Assembly (NCBI GenBank): GCA_013368325.1
Contig: JAACJK010000170.1
Coordinates: forward strand, 62,001 to 126,000
Direction: 5' to 3'
Source of the DNA: Ephemerocybe angulata
Taxonomy: Eukaryota; Basidiomycota; Agaricomycetes; Agaricales; Psathyrellaceae
Length of the DNA: 64,000 bases
The position numbers and the translations under genes are program-made. Positions 1 through 11,940 of this stretch are shown here, piece after piece. Below the pieces are notes generated by a model that made no database searches, had not been told where the DNA came from, and worked only from the letters and a program-made list of their open reading frames with translations. Each line of letters begins with the position of its first letter. The stretch's first letter is position 1.

Positions 1-2188
1 AATGCTCAGCAACGAGCAGTTGTAATCTTCAAACTGCAGCACCAGAGGACATTGGACAGAGCTGAAGAGAGGACGCCTTCTCGATGCCTCGCTGGGCAGG
101 CACAGGTCTTGATACTTGGCTAATCGGATTAAATATGAAAATTGTAATGAATAGAAACCGGACCCTTTCATGAATCATCACCTTTGTGCCCGGGAGATTC
201 GGACGTGACATGAGAACTTTACGTGCAGGGTGTCGAAATGGTTTGGAAATCGGTTTTTCCGGATCCAGGAGCGGCGAGCCTGGAGCTGGAGACGGTTATT
301 CTGACTGACCGGTACCGAAGCCTTGTTACTATTTCTTCAATTGAACGCATTCGAAGACAAAGATGCCCACATTCAACCTCGAACGTTCTTGTCTGCCCCA
401 TTGTATACAAGACCATATGAGGACGCCTCATCAAAACTGGCCTTTTCCGAGCATTCAAGATCACTGGCAATGTTGAGACAATCTTAATTAAGCGCCGACC
501 TTTTTAGCGCCCAGCCTTCGGCTTCGGTGATGGCGTCTCTGATTTTGGCTGATAAAAATCACATTAAAAAAATTATGGCCCTCTGGGCAGCCCTGGACAC
601 GTGTAACTCGCCATGACCTTAATAAAGGCTCAAAGAGGTTGACTCAGTTGCTTCGCCGTCGACGCTAACCTTCAGATTATGGCTCGAACATGGCTTTGAG
701 ATGCGTGTGTGAGAATGCGTAATGTCGCGTAAAATGTTACTCCATGGTGAAAGTACTCAATACGCAGTATAGGTTGAGTGAGCCGCACCTGGCTTTTATG
801 GCCCGCTGAAGGAGCAATGGTACCTGAAGGCTGAAACCCATCAAGGATGTTAAGCCCCCTGAAGTTCTGAACCATGGACGACAGCACTTGCTTCCGCGCG
901 ATACCGCTACAAACGATTGGGGTCGATGCCACTTCCCAAATTTGGCCGTCGACGAATCGACGACGATAGCACTATCGTCAGCGGTCGAGGTATCTCCGAG
1001 AATTCTGCGTTATGCCACATTATGCGACAGCACTATTTTCTTATGTCATATGTACTGTGCATAGTCCTTGCTCAGCGGTATATAAGGCTGACTAGGCTAG
1101 GCTATATACAGAGTTCTTCCCAATCACAAGTCAAAGCCTACTGGCCCTACTCTGATCTTTGAAGTCTCCAGAATGGGTGCTTTATGGCGATGTTGAATTT
1201 CACTCAAATCTTACAAGGTAAGTGGGTGACCTTATCTCATTACCAATACATTTTACAGGCTCGGGTTATTCTCCATTGCATCAAGGCACCCCAAACCCAA
1301 CGCCTTCTAAGGACGTTGCTGTGGGTTGAATGTGGGCTCTACTTGAAGAGCGGGCCGCTCGGAACGTTTATCTCCATAAGGAAAAAATTACCATATATGG
1401 AAAGGACTTGGAAAGGACTGAAATTCGCCCAACGGAAAATCGCCCAATGTCTGCTTAAACCTTTCCACTTTCAGTGTCCAGGAATTGAGAGATTACTAGC
1501 TCTTTCTGGATATAGTAGCCTGCTAGGTCGATCGCCATGGCATACGATGTTGCCGGAGATGGAAGCCTTACCCAGTAAGCCCCAGCGGGATGCGACCTCA
1601 ACATGGGTTGAAGCCACATATACCCCAACCCACCAATGTAAGTTCTACCTAGTCGTGCAAATGTTAACCCTTCGACAAGCGTCCTCTGGTACTATTCATT
1701 ACATATCAGCACACAATATCCAACCGCGTCGTATGTGCAAGTGAGAGATCTTAGTCTTGTATGTTCTCGCCCTTGCCAAGCTTCCCGAAGAAGCAAAAGG
1801 AAGGCCCTCGCACGCGCCCCATAATACGCTCAGGTCTATCTAACTCCACCACAGAATGCGTTCATGCTGTCTGATAACATCGGATACAAGAGAAGATCAA
1901 TTGAAAGAAGGCATCCCTCAGAATCAGCGGCTTCCACTGCAAGAGCTCCAATTGCACATCAGTTCTCTCACGTCCTGATAATCCCTGATAATCCCTCGAC
2001 CTTCGCGCACATCGATCGCCCCTCGCCACCGAAATCCAGGGCGTACTACGACGACGGGCTCCGTGCACAACTCGTTTTTGTCATGAGCGCACATCCATAC
2101 TTATAGGCCGTGAGGGCGGAGGACGCACTCCCTCTTTTCGCCTTTCCTTTTTCTGTCCGCGACGAGGTTGGAGTGCGCGGATAGCGAG
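1..2188. other. Intergenic, no supported gene
   Basis: Reading frames here are short or lack family resemblance, splice support or codon bias. The longest (1184-1744, 186 codons on +) has no recognisable motif. I see no RNA gene or clear transposon end in this stretch, apart from the AAGCGCC-type motif near 489-510 that recurs across the window. Confidence 0.5.
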
Positions 2189-2520
2189 GATGGATCCTGC
2201 GTTGTTTGCAGAAGTGAATGAGGCGGTGAGCTATATTCTGATAAGATTCTGTTGATTCCGTTTTGTTGCTGATGGTCGCCTTCAGTATATCCTGGGTCAG
2301 TATCCATCTTTTCGCGGTTCGCTTTGGCTTACTCACAATTCGTGCAGTCGCTGCGTTCGTCTCCCTCGTAAGTGTCTGTCACTGGCGTTGAAGCTTAGCC
2401 ACATGATGATGGTGATACAGCTGTACTACTATATCACCTCGTTCAAGGACCAGGATTGTAATTGGATGACACAAATAGATGTCAAATATAAGGGGGATAT
2501 TGCTGGAGAGGTCATCCTAC
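2189..2520 (+). pseudogene. 5' fragment of a multi-pass membrane protein gene
   Basis: An ATG at 2189 opens a short exon (MDPALFAEVNEA), followed by three GT-AG joins that keep one frame: an exon reading YILVAAFVSL and then LYYYITSFKDQD. This is the pattern of the first exons and first membrane helix of the large basidiomycete families of uncharacterised multi-pass membrane proteins (compare the complete gene at 10585-11826). After about 2450 no further exons with membrane helices can be joined, so only the 5' end appears to survive. The splice joins are seen in the sequence; the family assignment is an inference from hydrophobic pattern only. Confidence 0.4.
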
Positions 2521-3555
2521 TGAGTACTTACGCTTCCGTTATACATCAGTCCCGCTACTTCTAGTAGTGGCCCAGGGCCTACACGCCCCTCAAATTCCAT
2601 GCATGAAACTATCTATAGGTCCAGCTCTTTTTCCCACTCACCTCATTTGACCCGCCCGAGTTGTATTCTCGGTCTTCTTCTGGCATGCACCAAGCCCTTA
2701 GCCCTATACTGAATCGGAAGTCCGTGCCGGGGTCCGACCCCCCGCCCGACGCGTCAAGGACGCGTCGACGCGCCGTGACTTCGTGATTCCTGCTGTGACG
2801 TCAGGATCCCGTCGGGGTTTGAAAGCGGTCACGTTTTGGTCCGTGCGTAAGTCACTTCTGGCGACGCGATACAAATATCGGGGGACGCGTCTCGAGGCTC
2901 ACTTTCCTTCTTTCTGCCCTCCCCCCACAATCTCCCCTACAATCTCCCCCACAATCTTCCACTCATCCCTACTGGAATCCGTCCCACTCGCCGTCTATAT
3001 GTCGCTGCTCATTTGCTGCTCATCGTCGATCAACAGCGAGCACGCATAGTATCGCCTTGATCCCGATCGATCTTGCTCCACACTGCAGAATCGTGACGGA
3101 GAAGGTGTGAAGCAGGGCGGGATTTGATCATTTAACTGAGCGCTTACGATCTTATCTCATTGTACGACCTCGTCAGAGCACCGGACGCCCGCGGCTGTCG
3201 TAGCTGGGAATCGACGACGAAGCTCCAGGAAGGTTAGTTCCCCTTCTGGCGACACACTCCCCCACTTCTGACCGTCGCTATCATCTACATACCCTCTTCG
3301 CGACCTCCCTCGACCATCAGACCCTCATTAGGCGCCCACCAGCGGGTGCAGTGGACCGTGAGAAGCGGGTCGGAAGCGGACGGCAGGCGTTACATCATTG
3401 AGCCTGGATGATTATTGCGGCGACGAACATTGGTTCGGCAAGGACGATTTGCTCTTCTTAAGGCCTGGGGCCCCGGACTCACTCTTTCCCCAGCTTTTTC
3501 TTCTCCACGCGTTGACCGCCACCCTCCCAGACGACTCCCTCAAGCGCATCCAGCC
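2521..3555. other. Intergenic, upstream of ACH1
   Basis: No gene seen. It holds a GC-rich patch with CpG-rich inverted short words near 2725-2780, and a CT-rich tract at 2918-2960 with three tandem copies of a 'acaatctcccc'-like word. The CT-rich stretches at about 3240-3310 and 3480-3535 lie just before the ACH1 start and are typical of fungal promoters and 5' leaders. Confidence 0.4.
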
Positions 3556-5712
3556 ATGAAACCCACCCTTCGACTGCGAAACGCCTCCAGCCTTGCTGGA
3601 AAGGCGCTCAAACCGTCCGCCGCACTCCAAGAGCGAGTTCGCCGCCCAGCGTTTTTGAACAAGCTCGCTCGCGCGGAAGATCTCGCCCCGCTGTTCAAGG
3701 TGTGTTTCTACGCTGATCATCGCACAACGAGCTAACGCGTTTTCGCAGAACGATGACTACGTACGTGCTCGTGGATTCTCTGCTGGAGCGGCGGAGTAAC
3801 TCTTGTGTAGATTGGCTGGTCAGGATTCACTGGAGTGGGGTACCCTAAGATGACGCCAACGGTGAGTTCATGTCTCCTTCTTCTCCGAATGGAGCCTTAC
3901 GAGAACATAGGCGATCGCAGACCACATCGAGGCGAACAACCTCCAGGCCGACCCTGCGACGAAGAAGAAGTTCAACCTCTTCATCGGCGCCAGCTCTGGA
4001 CCCGAGGTCGAAGACCGATGGGCACGACTCGACATGTGCGTCGCTTTCCACTGTATCTGAGCTTGTGCTGACGATGTTCCCCAGGATCGCTCGGAGATAT
4101 CCTCATCAGGTTGGGAAGGAGATCGCGAAGGGTATCAACGCTGGTCGCATTGCGTTTGCCGACAAGCACTTGTCAAGTACGCATTCACGCTCTCCTACGC
4201 ATCTCCTTGCTGACACCCCGCATCGCAGTGTTCCCGCAGGATCTCGTGTACGGCTACTACTCGCTGAACAAGAAGCACGGCGACCCCAAGCGTCCTTTGG
4301 ACTGGGCCATCGTCGAGGCGACCGCCATCACCGAGGACGGCCACATCGTCCCGGGTGCCTCCGTCGGAGCGACTCCCGAGATCCTCCAGACGGCCGAGAA
4401 GATCATCATCGAGGTCAACACCCGCATTCCCAACCTCGAGGGTCTGCACGACATCAACCAGTCGTTCACCCCGCCTAACCGCCTCCCGTACCTTATCGTG
4501 CACCCCCGCGACAGAATCGGCACGACGTCTATCCCTGTTGACCCTGACCGCGTCGTCGCGATTGTCGAGTCGAACAAGCCCGATAACACTGGTCCCAACG
4601 CCCCCGAGGTGCGCATCTGCCTACCCTCCGTGACTGGCGGCTGACTCCTTTAATGAACAGAACGACGACAGTCGCGCCATCGCTGGTCACCTCATCAACT
4701 TCCTTTCCGAGGAAGTCACTGCTGGTCGCCTCCCCAAGAACCTTCTTCCCCTCCAATCCGGCATCGGAAACGTCGCGAACTCGATCATTGGCGGGCTCGC
4801 GGATGGACCGTTCGACCAGGTCCAGGTGTGGACTGAGGTTCTCCAGGATACGTTCATTCGCTTCTTCGACAGTGGAAAGCTTTCGTTCGCCACTGCGACA
4901 AGTATCAGGTTCTCGCCTGAAGGGTTCGATCATTTCTACAAGAGTAAGCCGACCTTATCGTGTTCGGGCGATGAATTAGAGACTGATGAATTGACTCTGT
5001 GTAGACTGGGCGAACTACAAGGATCGTCTCCTCCTCCGCTCGCAGCAGGTCGCAAACTCGCCGGAGATCATCAGACGGCTGGGTGTTATCGCTATGAACA
5101 CGCCGCTCGAGGTCGACATCTACGGTCACGCCAACTCGACGAACGCTCTCGGTTCTCGGTACGTCTGCCTCGCTCCTCCGTCATATGCACACGATATCAG
5201 GTTACTGACGCTATGTATGTCTGTGTAGGATGTTGAACGGTCTTGGTGGATCCGCCGATTTCCTGAGGAACGCGAAGTTGTCGATCATGCATACGCCCAG
5301 TGCGCGCCCTACGAAGACGGATCCTACGGGTATCTCGTGTATTGTGCCGTTCGCGTCGCATATTGATCAGACTGGTGCGTCCACTTTCCTCTTCCTTTCC
5401 CTAAACCTCCGTCCTCCATCGCGCTGTACTCACATAACACTTTTGTTTCTAGAACACGACCTCGACATCATCGTCACAGAACAGGGTCTCGCCGATCTCC
5501 GTGGTCTCTCCCCCCGCGAGCGTGCGCCTACCATCATCAAGAAGTGCGCGCACCCGGATTACCGCGATATGCTTATGGATTACTATGAGCGGTCGTTGGA
5601 TGAGTGCATGAAGAGGGGGGCGGGGCATGAGCCGCATATGTTGAGGAATGCGTTCAAGTTCCATACGAACCTTTTGGAGAAGGGGACGATGAAGGTGGAG
5701 AAGTGGGATTAG
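3556..5712 (+). CDS. ACH1: Acetyl-CoA hydrolase / succinyl-CoA:acetate CoA-transferase (Ach1 type)
   Basis: Mitochondrial class I CoA-transferase that moves CoA between acyl groups or hydrolyses acetyl-CoA, and is used in acetate and propionate handling. Ten exons join with nine short GT-AG introns: 3556-3699, 3749-3760, 3811-3861, 3911-4035, 4085-4176, 4229-4608, 4661-4943, 5005-5158, 5229-5374 and 5453-5712, giving 548 residues. Family landmarks are all in order: [94 protein letters not shown], and a C-terminal [16 protein letters not shown]. The first 20 or so residues are basic and Ser/Leu-rich, as expected for a mitochondrial presequence. Exon 2 is only 12 nt, an easily missed micro-exon. 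The length matches the fungal family and no break is seen. Confidence 0.96.
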
Positions 5713-6381
5713 GAGGAGGACGAGGACGAGGGGAAGGTCAATTGACGTTTGTATTATAGATTATTCGTACGTAATTTATGTTTAGATTCTTTCGGTTTGA
5801 AGCACCAGGCCGAGGCAAAGCTTGAGGTTTTGTCAGGTGGACTTTCCTTTCTGTGCCCAGCCCGTCACCCCTTTGACATCGCTCGTTTCTCGATTGTCGC
5901 TCTCGCGCAATGCCGTATACCCGACCGTCTCCTTCACGTTGTTCGATCCTTCCTCTCGATTGGGCTGAGCAGTGCGTATTCTTTATTGGCTGTCCTCCTC
6001 ATCCCTTGAAAGCATCCTAGTCGTCATCCAGTACGGTCCTTTCCTCTCGATCGGTCTGGGCAGAGTCGACCACCGCCAGGACGAACAAGACTAGGCATGG
6101 GCGCTTATTCGGGAATCTGGGTCGGCTGAGGGGTGTGTTCGCCGAGGGTGTGCTTAGGACTTACAATCCAAGTCACACTCTTCAAATAACTCGAGATCCG
6201 CACAAGAATGAATTGAAACGCGCGACAAAGTACGTATACACATAGCATATCTGTGAGACCCACCCCTTGCTTTGTGTACTGTTGCGACGGCCCCTGTAGC
6301 TACGACCGTCCTCGTCAGCCTAAACCCCAAATCCACAAGGTAAAGAGACTTGCCATGCCATGCCTACAAAATATGCGAGTT
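5713..6381. other. ACH1 3' region and duplicated downstream flank of family copy A
   Basis: No gene. Two related CT-rich words ('ccttcctctcgatt' at about 5949 and 'tcctttcctctcgatc' near 6031) mark a small duplication. From about 6116 to 6365 the sequence matches 9325-9560 (same order of words such as gtcggctgaggggtgt / gtcggctaagaggtat, then taactcg, cacaagaatg, cgtcagccta / catcagccta). That places it as the 3' flank of the tandem gene family unit. Confidence 0.6.
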
Positions 6382-6987
6382 CTAGTCGTTGCACACGAAC
6401 ATCATCGCAAGCCCCAGCGTCGCAGCCAACTTGAGCTGGGGATCCCAAGTATTGCTTTGCTCGATGAGCGAGTCCATGTGGGCCTGCGCTTGGAGGTAGA
6501 AACCGTTTCTTCGGCGGCGGGCGGTTGTATTGGTAGGTGCGGCGCGCGTTGGTGTGGACCCAGAGGGTGTCGAGGAGGGTGCGTTCGCGTGCTTCGAAGG
6601 GGGTGGGGGTGTAGGTTGCGGGTGGGGAGGGGGGGTTGGGTTTGGTGGTCGTGTGGTTCAGGCGAGCGTGGTGACGGTGGGGATGGGGGGTGTCCCTCTG
6701 GGGCGGCTGGGAGGGGGAAGGATGAGGGGATAAGCGTTGTGTGGTGTAGGGGGATTGGCGAGAATGAGGCGCGCCTGGACAGTTATGCGAAGTCTGTGAG
6801 CGAGGGAATTATGGGTTAGGTGGTGGAGGTACGAACAGGTTTGCCTGGTGATTACGATGGGATGGGATGGGAGATAAGCCCCCAGCTGATTGGTAGATGT
6901 GTATTTTGGGTAACGTACAGTGAGATTGCGAACGAAGACTTCCGACCAGTCAGAGGTGTGTTCGACGGGGAGGCTTGAGGTGGACAT
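6382..6987 (-). pseudogene. Unknown tandem family, copy A (frameshifted)
   Basis: Starts MSTSSLPVEHTSDWSEVF, with a GTACGT donor after the first exon. The body aligns with copy B: LLDTLWVHTNARRTYQ corresponds to LVDILWTYNTARRTYQ, and YLQAQAHMDSLIEQSNTWD to FLQANVNIRTLIEDSNDWD. Both end in a short hydrophobic tail (LGLAMMFVCND). Between the two blocks, at about 6500, the frame slips by one base (KKRF in one frame, YLQAQ in the next), so this copy looks inactivated unless the base call is wrong. No known domain is recognised; the middle is Pro/Thr-rich. The 5' flank (7090-7165) matches that of copy C. Confidence 0.55.
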
Positions 6988-7089
6988 CTTTGTGGTGTTC
7001 AGTTAGTTAGGCGATGGCGTCGTAGAAAATGCCTGGATGGTGGTCGTCGATAAAGAGGGATAGTTGAAAGGGTCTTATCACACGTCAAG

Positions 7090-7165
7090 GGTGGGTTCGA
7101 CGGCACGTTCCCTCTCCACTTGGCACATCGTGGCACGCCACCACTTCACATTTTGAGGGTCACAT
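7090..7165 (-). promoter_or_regulatory. Conserved upstream block shared by copies A and C
   Basis: The words 'cctatcgtggcacatcgt' and 'cgcacgcca' followed by 'cacatt' and 'gtcacact' near 8995-9050 recur here as 'cttggcacatcgtggcacgcca', 'cacatt', 'gtcacatt'. Both blocks lie about 100-180 bp before the start codons of copies A (6987) and C (8865). Conservation of the flank shows that the duplicated unit included its promoter region. The function is inferred. Confidence 0.45.
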
Positions 7166-7175
7166 TGGATATGTA

Positions 7176-7524
7176 CTGTACCATTTCGATCACTTAGACA
7201 TGTCAGCAGTCAGCACCCCCCTTGTCTAGTCCAAATTCCGGTCGTGTCAGCAGTCAGCAGGCATATTGTCTAAACCCGAAAATATATTATTTCTCACCTA
7301 TTTTCTTTAAATTTTTGCTCAGGCATCTTTCCGGAGGGGATGGGGTGAATACAGAGCAAGGCCAGGCCAGTTATTCAATGAAGTCGTAAGGCCCACTCAC
7401 ATTTCCCTTAGAATCCGCTTCGTGTTTGTCTAAATTTGACAAAGTCAGCGGTCAGGGTCCCCCTTGTCTAAATTCCAAAACGTCAGCAGTCAGACCCCCT
7501 GTCTAAGTGATCGAAATGGTACAG
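7176..7524. mobile_element. TIR element 1 (349 bp, TA-flanked, non-autonomous)
   Basis: The left end begins CTGTACCATTTCGATCACTT and the right end is its exact reverse complement (26-bp perfect match if the flanking TA is counted). Both ends are flanked by TA (7174-7175 and 7525-7526), the target-site signature of Tc1/mariner-like and related transposons. There is no coding capacity. The interior carries repeated words of the type gtcagcagtcag and ttgtctaaa near both ends, probable subterminal repeats. It inserted between copy A's upstream block and copy B. A longer relative is at 15243-16265. Confidence 0.85.
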
Positions 7525-7687
7525 TATACCTACAGTGACACGGGATGATGGTACTGAGAGTCGTACAAGTTACAAACCGGGTCTTGCCCGCACTACACTT
7601 CTACTTACTTACATGGGATTGGAATGACTCTGTACTTATAGCACCTGGTGCGCACTTGAAAGCCCTGATAAGCCTCACAAAGAATGT

Positions 7688-8242
7688 TCACATGCCGAGC
7701 ACGAACAACATGCCAAATCCTTGTCTCGCAGCGAACCTGAGTTGGCCATCCCAATCGTTGCTGTCTTCGATCAGCGTTCGGATGTTGACGTTCGCTTGGA
7801 GAAAGTGAAGTTTGGACAAGGGGTCGGGTTTCCTTTGGTAGGTGCGGCGGGCGGTGTTGTAGGTCCAGAGTATGTCCACGAGCATGCGTTGGCGGCCTTC
7901 TTCGAGGGAGGGCTTGCGGGGGTTGGGGGCGGAGGTGGAGGGTTGGTCGTCCTCGGGTTCGAGTGGATGGAGAGGTATTTTGGGCGTTGAGGATGGCGAT
8001 GGGAGGGACTCGGATAAGTCTGGCAGGGGTAAGTCTGAGGGGAGCGTTGGGGTGGTCGACGAAGATCTGGGTGGAGAAGACTGGGGGGAGGTATCAGCGG
8101 GGGTGGAGAGGCGTTCGAACGAGGGCTCGCTCCTATATGGTAAAGTGAGTCCTGTGAGCTGTGGGAGTCTTAGCTAGGGGGTGGAGGGTTACGTACAGCG
8201 TGGACTGGCGATCACGATAAGCGGATTGAAGGTCAGCAACAT
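7688..8242 (-). CDS. Unknown tandem family, copy B
   Basis: The C-terminal exon is clear: EDDQPSTSAPNPRKPS, then LEEGRQRMLVDILWTYNTA, RRTYQRKPDPLSKLHFLQAN, ending FGMLFVLGM. An upstream exon can start at 8242 (MLLTFNPLIVIASP) with a GTACGT donor, and that ATG lies only 8 nt past the stop of copy C. Copy B therefore has no promoter block of its own. It may be a truncated copy, or be read through from C. The conserved motif D-x-(L/I)-W-(T/V)-(Y/H) and the final hydrophobic stretch define the family. No known domain is recognised and the 5' structure is uncertain. Confidence 0.45.
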
Positions 8243-8249
8243 GGACTAG

Positions 8250-8865
8250 TTAATTGCTGGATACGGTCGAATCGATGACACCGCTCACCTCTTTCCCCTC
8301 CACCATGGCCAGCAAGAGAGCGAACCCCATACTCGCCGCGGCCCGCGCACGGGCGTCCCAAGTGCGATACTCCCTGGCTATCGTGTTTACACGATTCTTT
8401 GCTTCAACGAAGTGGGCTTTGGCCTTGAAGTCGGACCTCCGCTTCTTGTAGGTGTGCATATCGACGACGTAAGTCCAGATCGTGTCTAAGAGCACCTGCT
8501 CACTCGACTCGAAATCTAGGTCTTTAAAATTGAGCTGCTCTGGAAGATAGGGCGGAGGGCCGTGTTGTTGAGCTGTGGGTGTTCCGGCGTCGTGGACTTC
8601 GGATGGCTCGGACGAAGCCTCCACTTCCTCTTCCCCAGGAGCATCTTCGAGTTGCCGTGATAGTATCGCTGCTATTTCGACGGGGTCCGTACTGGAAACG
8701 TACATCAATGAGAACCCAAAATACCAGAGGCAGAGTTTCACGAACATGAAGGACTATCAGTCGCGATTTAGCTTGGAGATAAGCTGATACTATGTGATCA
8801 CGTACCTCAGCGTACTTGCGTAGCGATTGTGGAATGAGAGAAGGGCGTGGTGCTGCGGCGGACAT
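8250..8865 (-). CDS. Unknown tandem family, copy C (best intact copy, 187 aa)
   Basis: Two exons, 8865-8806 and 8753-8250, join by a clean GT-AG intron to give 187 residues. Order: MSAAAPRPSLIPQSLRKYAE, one membrane-helix-like stretch (FVKLCLWYFGFSLMYV, about residues 23-38), an acidic Ser/Glu/Pro-rich linker, then the family core LLDTIWTYVVDMHTYKKRRS, AHFVEAKNRVNTIAREYRTW and a small-residue helix (ARAAASMGFALLLAMVEG). It is probably a small single-span membrane protein with a helical soluble core. No known family is recognised. Paralogues are A, B and D. Confidence 0.65.
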
Positions 8866-8989
8866 CCTTGTATGGTATTGACGCTGAGTGAGTAAAGGAG
8901 GATGTGGGGAGCTTTCGCCGTCGATCTCAGGTTATCGTGGACGTGGAAGTAGCCTTAGGTGAAGAGGCTTCGACGACCTATACTGCGTG

Positions 8990-9320
8990 GCCAACCCTTC
9001 TACCCTATCGTGGCACATCGTCGCACGCCAATGTCACATTTCTCCAGTCACACTGTGAAGAGCAACCAATATAGATATATGGATCCAGCTTCTTGGCTGT
9101 GAAGGTCTGTCAGTGGTGGGGGAGGGTCAGGTCCTCGTTGTCTTTTCCGTCGTGAGCAAGATGATGAGCGTCACACATCTGGCGCCGCTCTATTCTGCCT
9201 CCCGCAAAATATGATAGCAATTGTTATCATTTTGCCTATTCTATCTTGAAAATGGTAATAGTATACATCCTCCTGTGATGTATCCTCGGCGCCAAAGGCG
9301 CCGACAAACAGGCGCTTATT
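8990..9320. repeat. Upstream block of copy C plus a scrap of the dispersed repeat
   Basis: 8991-9055 matches the upstream block of copy A. About 9120-9320 shares words with the dispersed repeat copies: 'cgtcgtgagcaagatg' (also near 18215-18235) and 'ggcgccgacaaacaggcgctta' (also near 18280 and 28455). It is non-coding here. Confidence 0.4.
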
Positions 9321-9324
9321 GGGT

Positions 9325-9560
9325 CGGCTAAGAGGTATCTTCGCCAAGGGTGGGCTTCAGTCTTACGAGGTCGCATTCTTCAACTAACTCGGGCGCCGTA
9401 CACAAGAATGGGTCTACTGTACGTTTACAGATAGCGTATCTTTGGGAGATTCATCCCCTGAATTCGGTATCGTCGTACGACAAGGCTATATCTATGAGGG
9501 GCCTCATCAGCCTAACCCCCAAAGCTACATGAAGAAGAGACTTGCCTAGGCACACTGCGC
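9325..9560. repeat. Orphan copy of the family 3' flank
   Basis: Matches 6116-6365 along its length but is not followed by a gene copy, so a fourth unit of the tandem array has probably been lost from this position. The long minus-strand frame that covers it (9451-9975) shows no motif and is taken as chance. Confidence 0.55.
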
Positions 9561-10584
9561 ATCGTAGGTTTGATGCGACGCCCCTCCACACGCCGTTCAC
9601 AGTGGCACACACACGGGTGGGTGGCAGATCATTGTGTCCTGGTGGGATCATATGTGACATAGGTACGAGACCCGTGCATGATGACGCTGCATCGGCCCTC
9701 GTGGCGTGGCTGGGCATTTTGAATGGATGGGCGCTTATTGTGATAATGGCCGCGTAGGGCAGTCTGTAATCATCTGTGCGTAGATACGGGCTTCGAGGAT
9801 TAAATTGGGATGAGGCCAGAAGGGAGATTTTTGAGAAATATGGGCAATGTCTGCGATTTGGCAGGATGTCTGGATGGGTTCTTTGAGACTGCTGGGCGCT
9901 TATTGCAAGCGAATTGGGGCTTTCTGGATGTATTATAATAGGTATCGCTCTCGGTTTATGAGAAAAGTAACCCAAGATTCCTCACTATGTCAATTAAATA
10001 CAGCTGGGGCTCGCTGAAGACTCGGAGCGACTTGGCAGTTTCCCACCTGTGGTCTCCTCGAAGCCCAATTTACAAGAGCACCCCCAGATCTTACTGCAAT
10101 TCCCAGGCCAAAGGAGTGGCTTGATGACGCCGTGGTACCCGAAGGAATGCGTTCTCGCATATCACCGGTAGCTGTTAGAGGTTCTTGATCATCAACTGTT
10201 GTGTAACTGTGTACGGGCGTCGAGGCCCCAGATGCTGCGAACATCACGCAAGCGCTTGATCGATCTTCCTTCGTTGCATTGCTTCTACTTATTTCTGTCG
10301 TGCTGGAGAAGCATTATGCTTCGCACTTTGCAATGTGATGCTTGCCAGTTTGATTTCATACTGGTCCTCGGATGATGAAGAAGAACCATTAATGGAGCGC
10401 TCGGGAAACAGGGGAATCCTCTTGGAGCAACTCCAATCCGCTAGGTTCTCATAAGTCACGGTGATTAGACGCGATAGGAAGTGGTTTGAGGTATAAAGGG
10501 CCATCAAACGGACTTAGTGCTGCTTTTTGTGGGGGGTATATAGCGAGTGAGACGGGAGGTTTGTTAAGTGCAACCTGAGTCAAG
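9561..10584. other. Intergenic, no supported gene
   Basis: No gene, RNA or complete element recognised. Two copies of the word gggcgcttattg (about 9728 and 9896) are present, part of the motif scattered over the window. A TATA-like word (gtatatag, about 10537) lies 45-50 bp before the start of the next gene. Confidence 0.4.
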
Positions 10585-11826
10585 ATGGTCTGGGATCGCA
10601 ACGTCGTTGGGAACACAATCGCTCGTGCGATGTACTCGAACACAGGCCTTTCCCTCCTGTTCGCAGGTGTGCTGTTATCTTTAATGGCACGCTCATATCT
10701 CTAACAGTCATTCGTAGGTGTGCAGCTGTTCATCTGCGCGTACAGTCTCGCGGTGTACCTTGAGACGCCAAATACAGTGCGCAGCAGAGGCACGATAGTC
10801 TATCTCGTTATAAGCTTCTTGCTATTTGCGATATGGAGCATTGCGACGTGCATAGACTTTGAGCTTATGTTTCGTATGCTCTTCTACGCCACGTCCCCTG
10901 GGGACTTCTATACAAGGTTGCAGATGGAGTCGGGCGTAGATCCAAAACAAGTGCTCAGTAATGCTTTGAGCAACATCATCGTCTGGATCTCAGATGCTCT
11001 TCTGGTGCGCTATCATAGCTCTTCTCACAAACTACTAGGCCTTAGCACTGAAGGTCTTTGATAGCTCTACCGTTGCCACATCGTTTTCTCCGACAAGCGT
11101 TTAATGATAGTCGCCCCAGTTGTGACATATCTCCTTTCAATCGGTGAGCCATAGTGCTGATCGCATGCGATTTAAAGTTCTCATAATAGGTTCAACAACA
11201 GCCTTCGGCATCATCGACCTCTCACCTATGGGCAAGACGAACTGGATCAACAAGGCAGGCGAAATACCTTATATGTCCCTCTTCATCATATTCTCCGTAG
11301 CCACCAATCTGTTGGTGACCGTGCTCATCTCATGGCGCCTCATCCAGGCGCGCCGCCAGTTCTCGGCCCTCGGGAGAGATAAGAAGGGGCTCGCTGGGTA
11401 TACGACCGTCGTGGCCATTCTTGTGGAGTCTGCAATTCCTCTGGCAGTCTTTGGGATTGTATATGCGGTGTTGTTGGCGACGATCAGGATTGACGCGCTT
11501 GACCTGCTGAAGAAGGACGCTACGAGACTGATCATGACAGTATTCTATTTTGGGTTTGCGGTAAGTTTACATTTCTTTGGAGAAGCAAATTATGACTGAT
11601 TAAAGGCCATGTTCCTTTGCAGGCACTCTCACCGCAGCTCATCATTCTACGAGTGATGACTGGGCGCTCGTTCGTACGCAACTTCAACGATCACGAACAT
11701 TCGCCCAGTGCTGCCACCAACGATATCGCGTTCGCATCTAATCGCACTGGCATTACGAGCACTTCGGACTCCACAGAAGAGCATACCTCCGGGGAGTACC
11801 ACGACAAGCCAGAGAATAAGGTCTGA
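10585..11826 (+). CDS. Uncharacterised multi-pass membrane protein (340 aa)
   Basis: Five exons (10585-10666, 10718-11004, 11065-11143, 11190-11560, 11623-11826) sum to 341 codons in one frame. The protein has about seven hydrophobic segments: LSLLFAGVQLFICAYSLAVY, TIVYLVISFLLFAIW, NALSNIIVWISDALLLYRC, LMIVAPVVTYLLSI, YMSLFIIFSVATNLLVTVLI, VESAIPLAVFGIVYAVLLA and LIMTVFYFGFAALSPQLIIL. It ends in a Ser/Thr-rich polar tail. The second-loop 'LLYRC' word at the end of a helix is typical of the large agaricomycete family of seven-helix proteins with no assigned function. The topology is seen in the sequence; a receptor-like role would be a guess. Confidence 0.8.
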
Positions 11827-11940
11827 AAGACTCGGAAATCCCTCATCTCTGAAGTGGCTAGAAATAACTTCTTGTATTTGTACGACCGAATATCGCTGTA
11901 ACTTGGCCAACAAGACGAAGCCCTGACCCAAACCACTAGA

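Noticed and set aside
1184..1744. 186-codon plus-strand frame
   Set aside because: No motif, odd composition, no splice or promoter support. Taken as chance.
6253..6819. 188-codon plus-strand frame with Gly-rich stretch
   Set aside because: Opposite strand of family copy A. The Gly run mirrors the Pro-rich linker of that copy.
9451..9975. 174-codon minus-strand frame
   Set aside because: It overlaps the duplicated non-coding flank of the tandem family and has no recognisable features.
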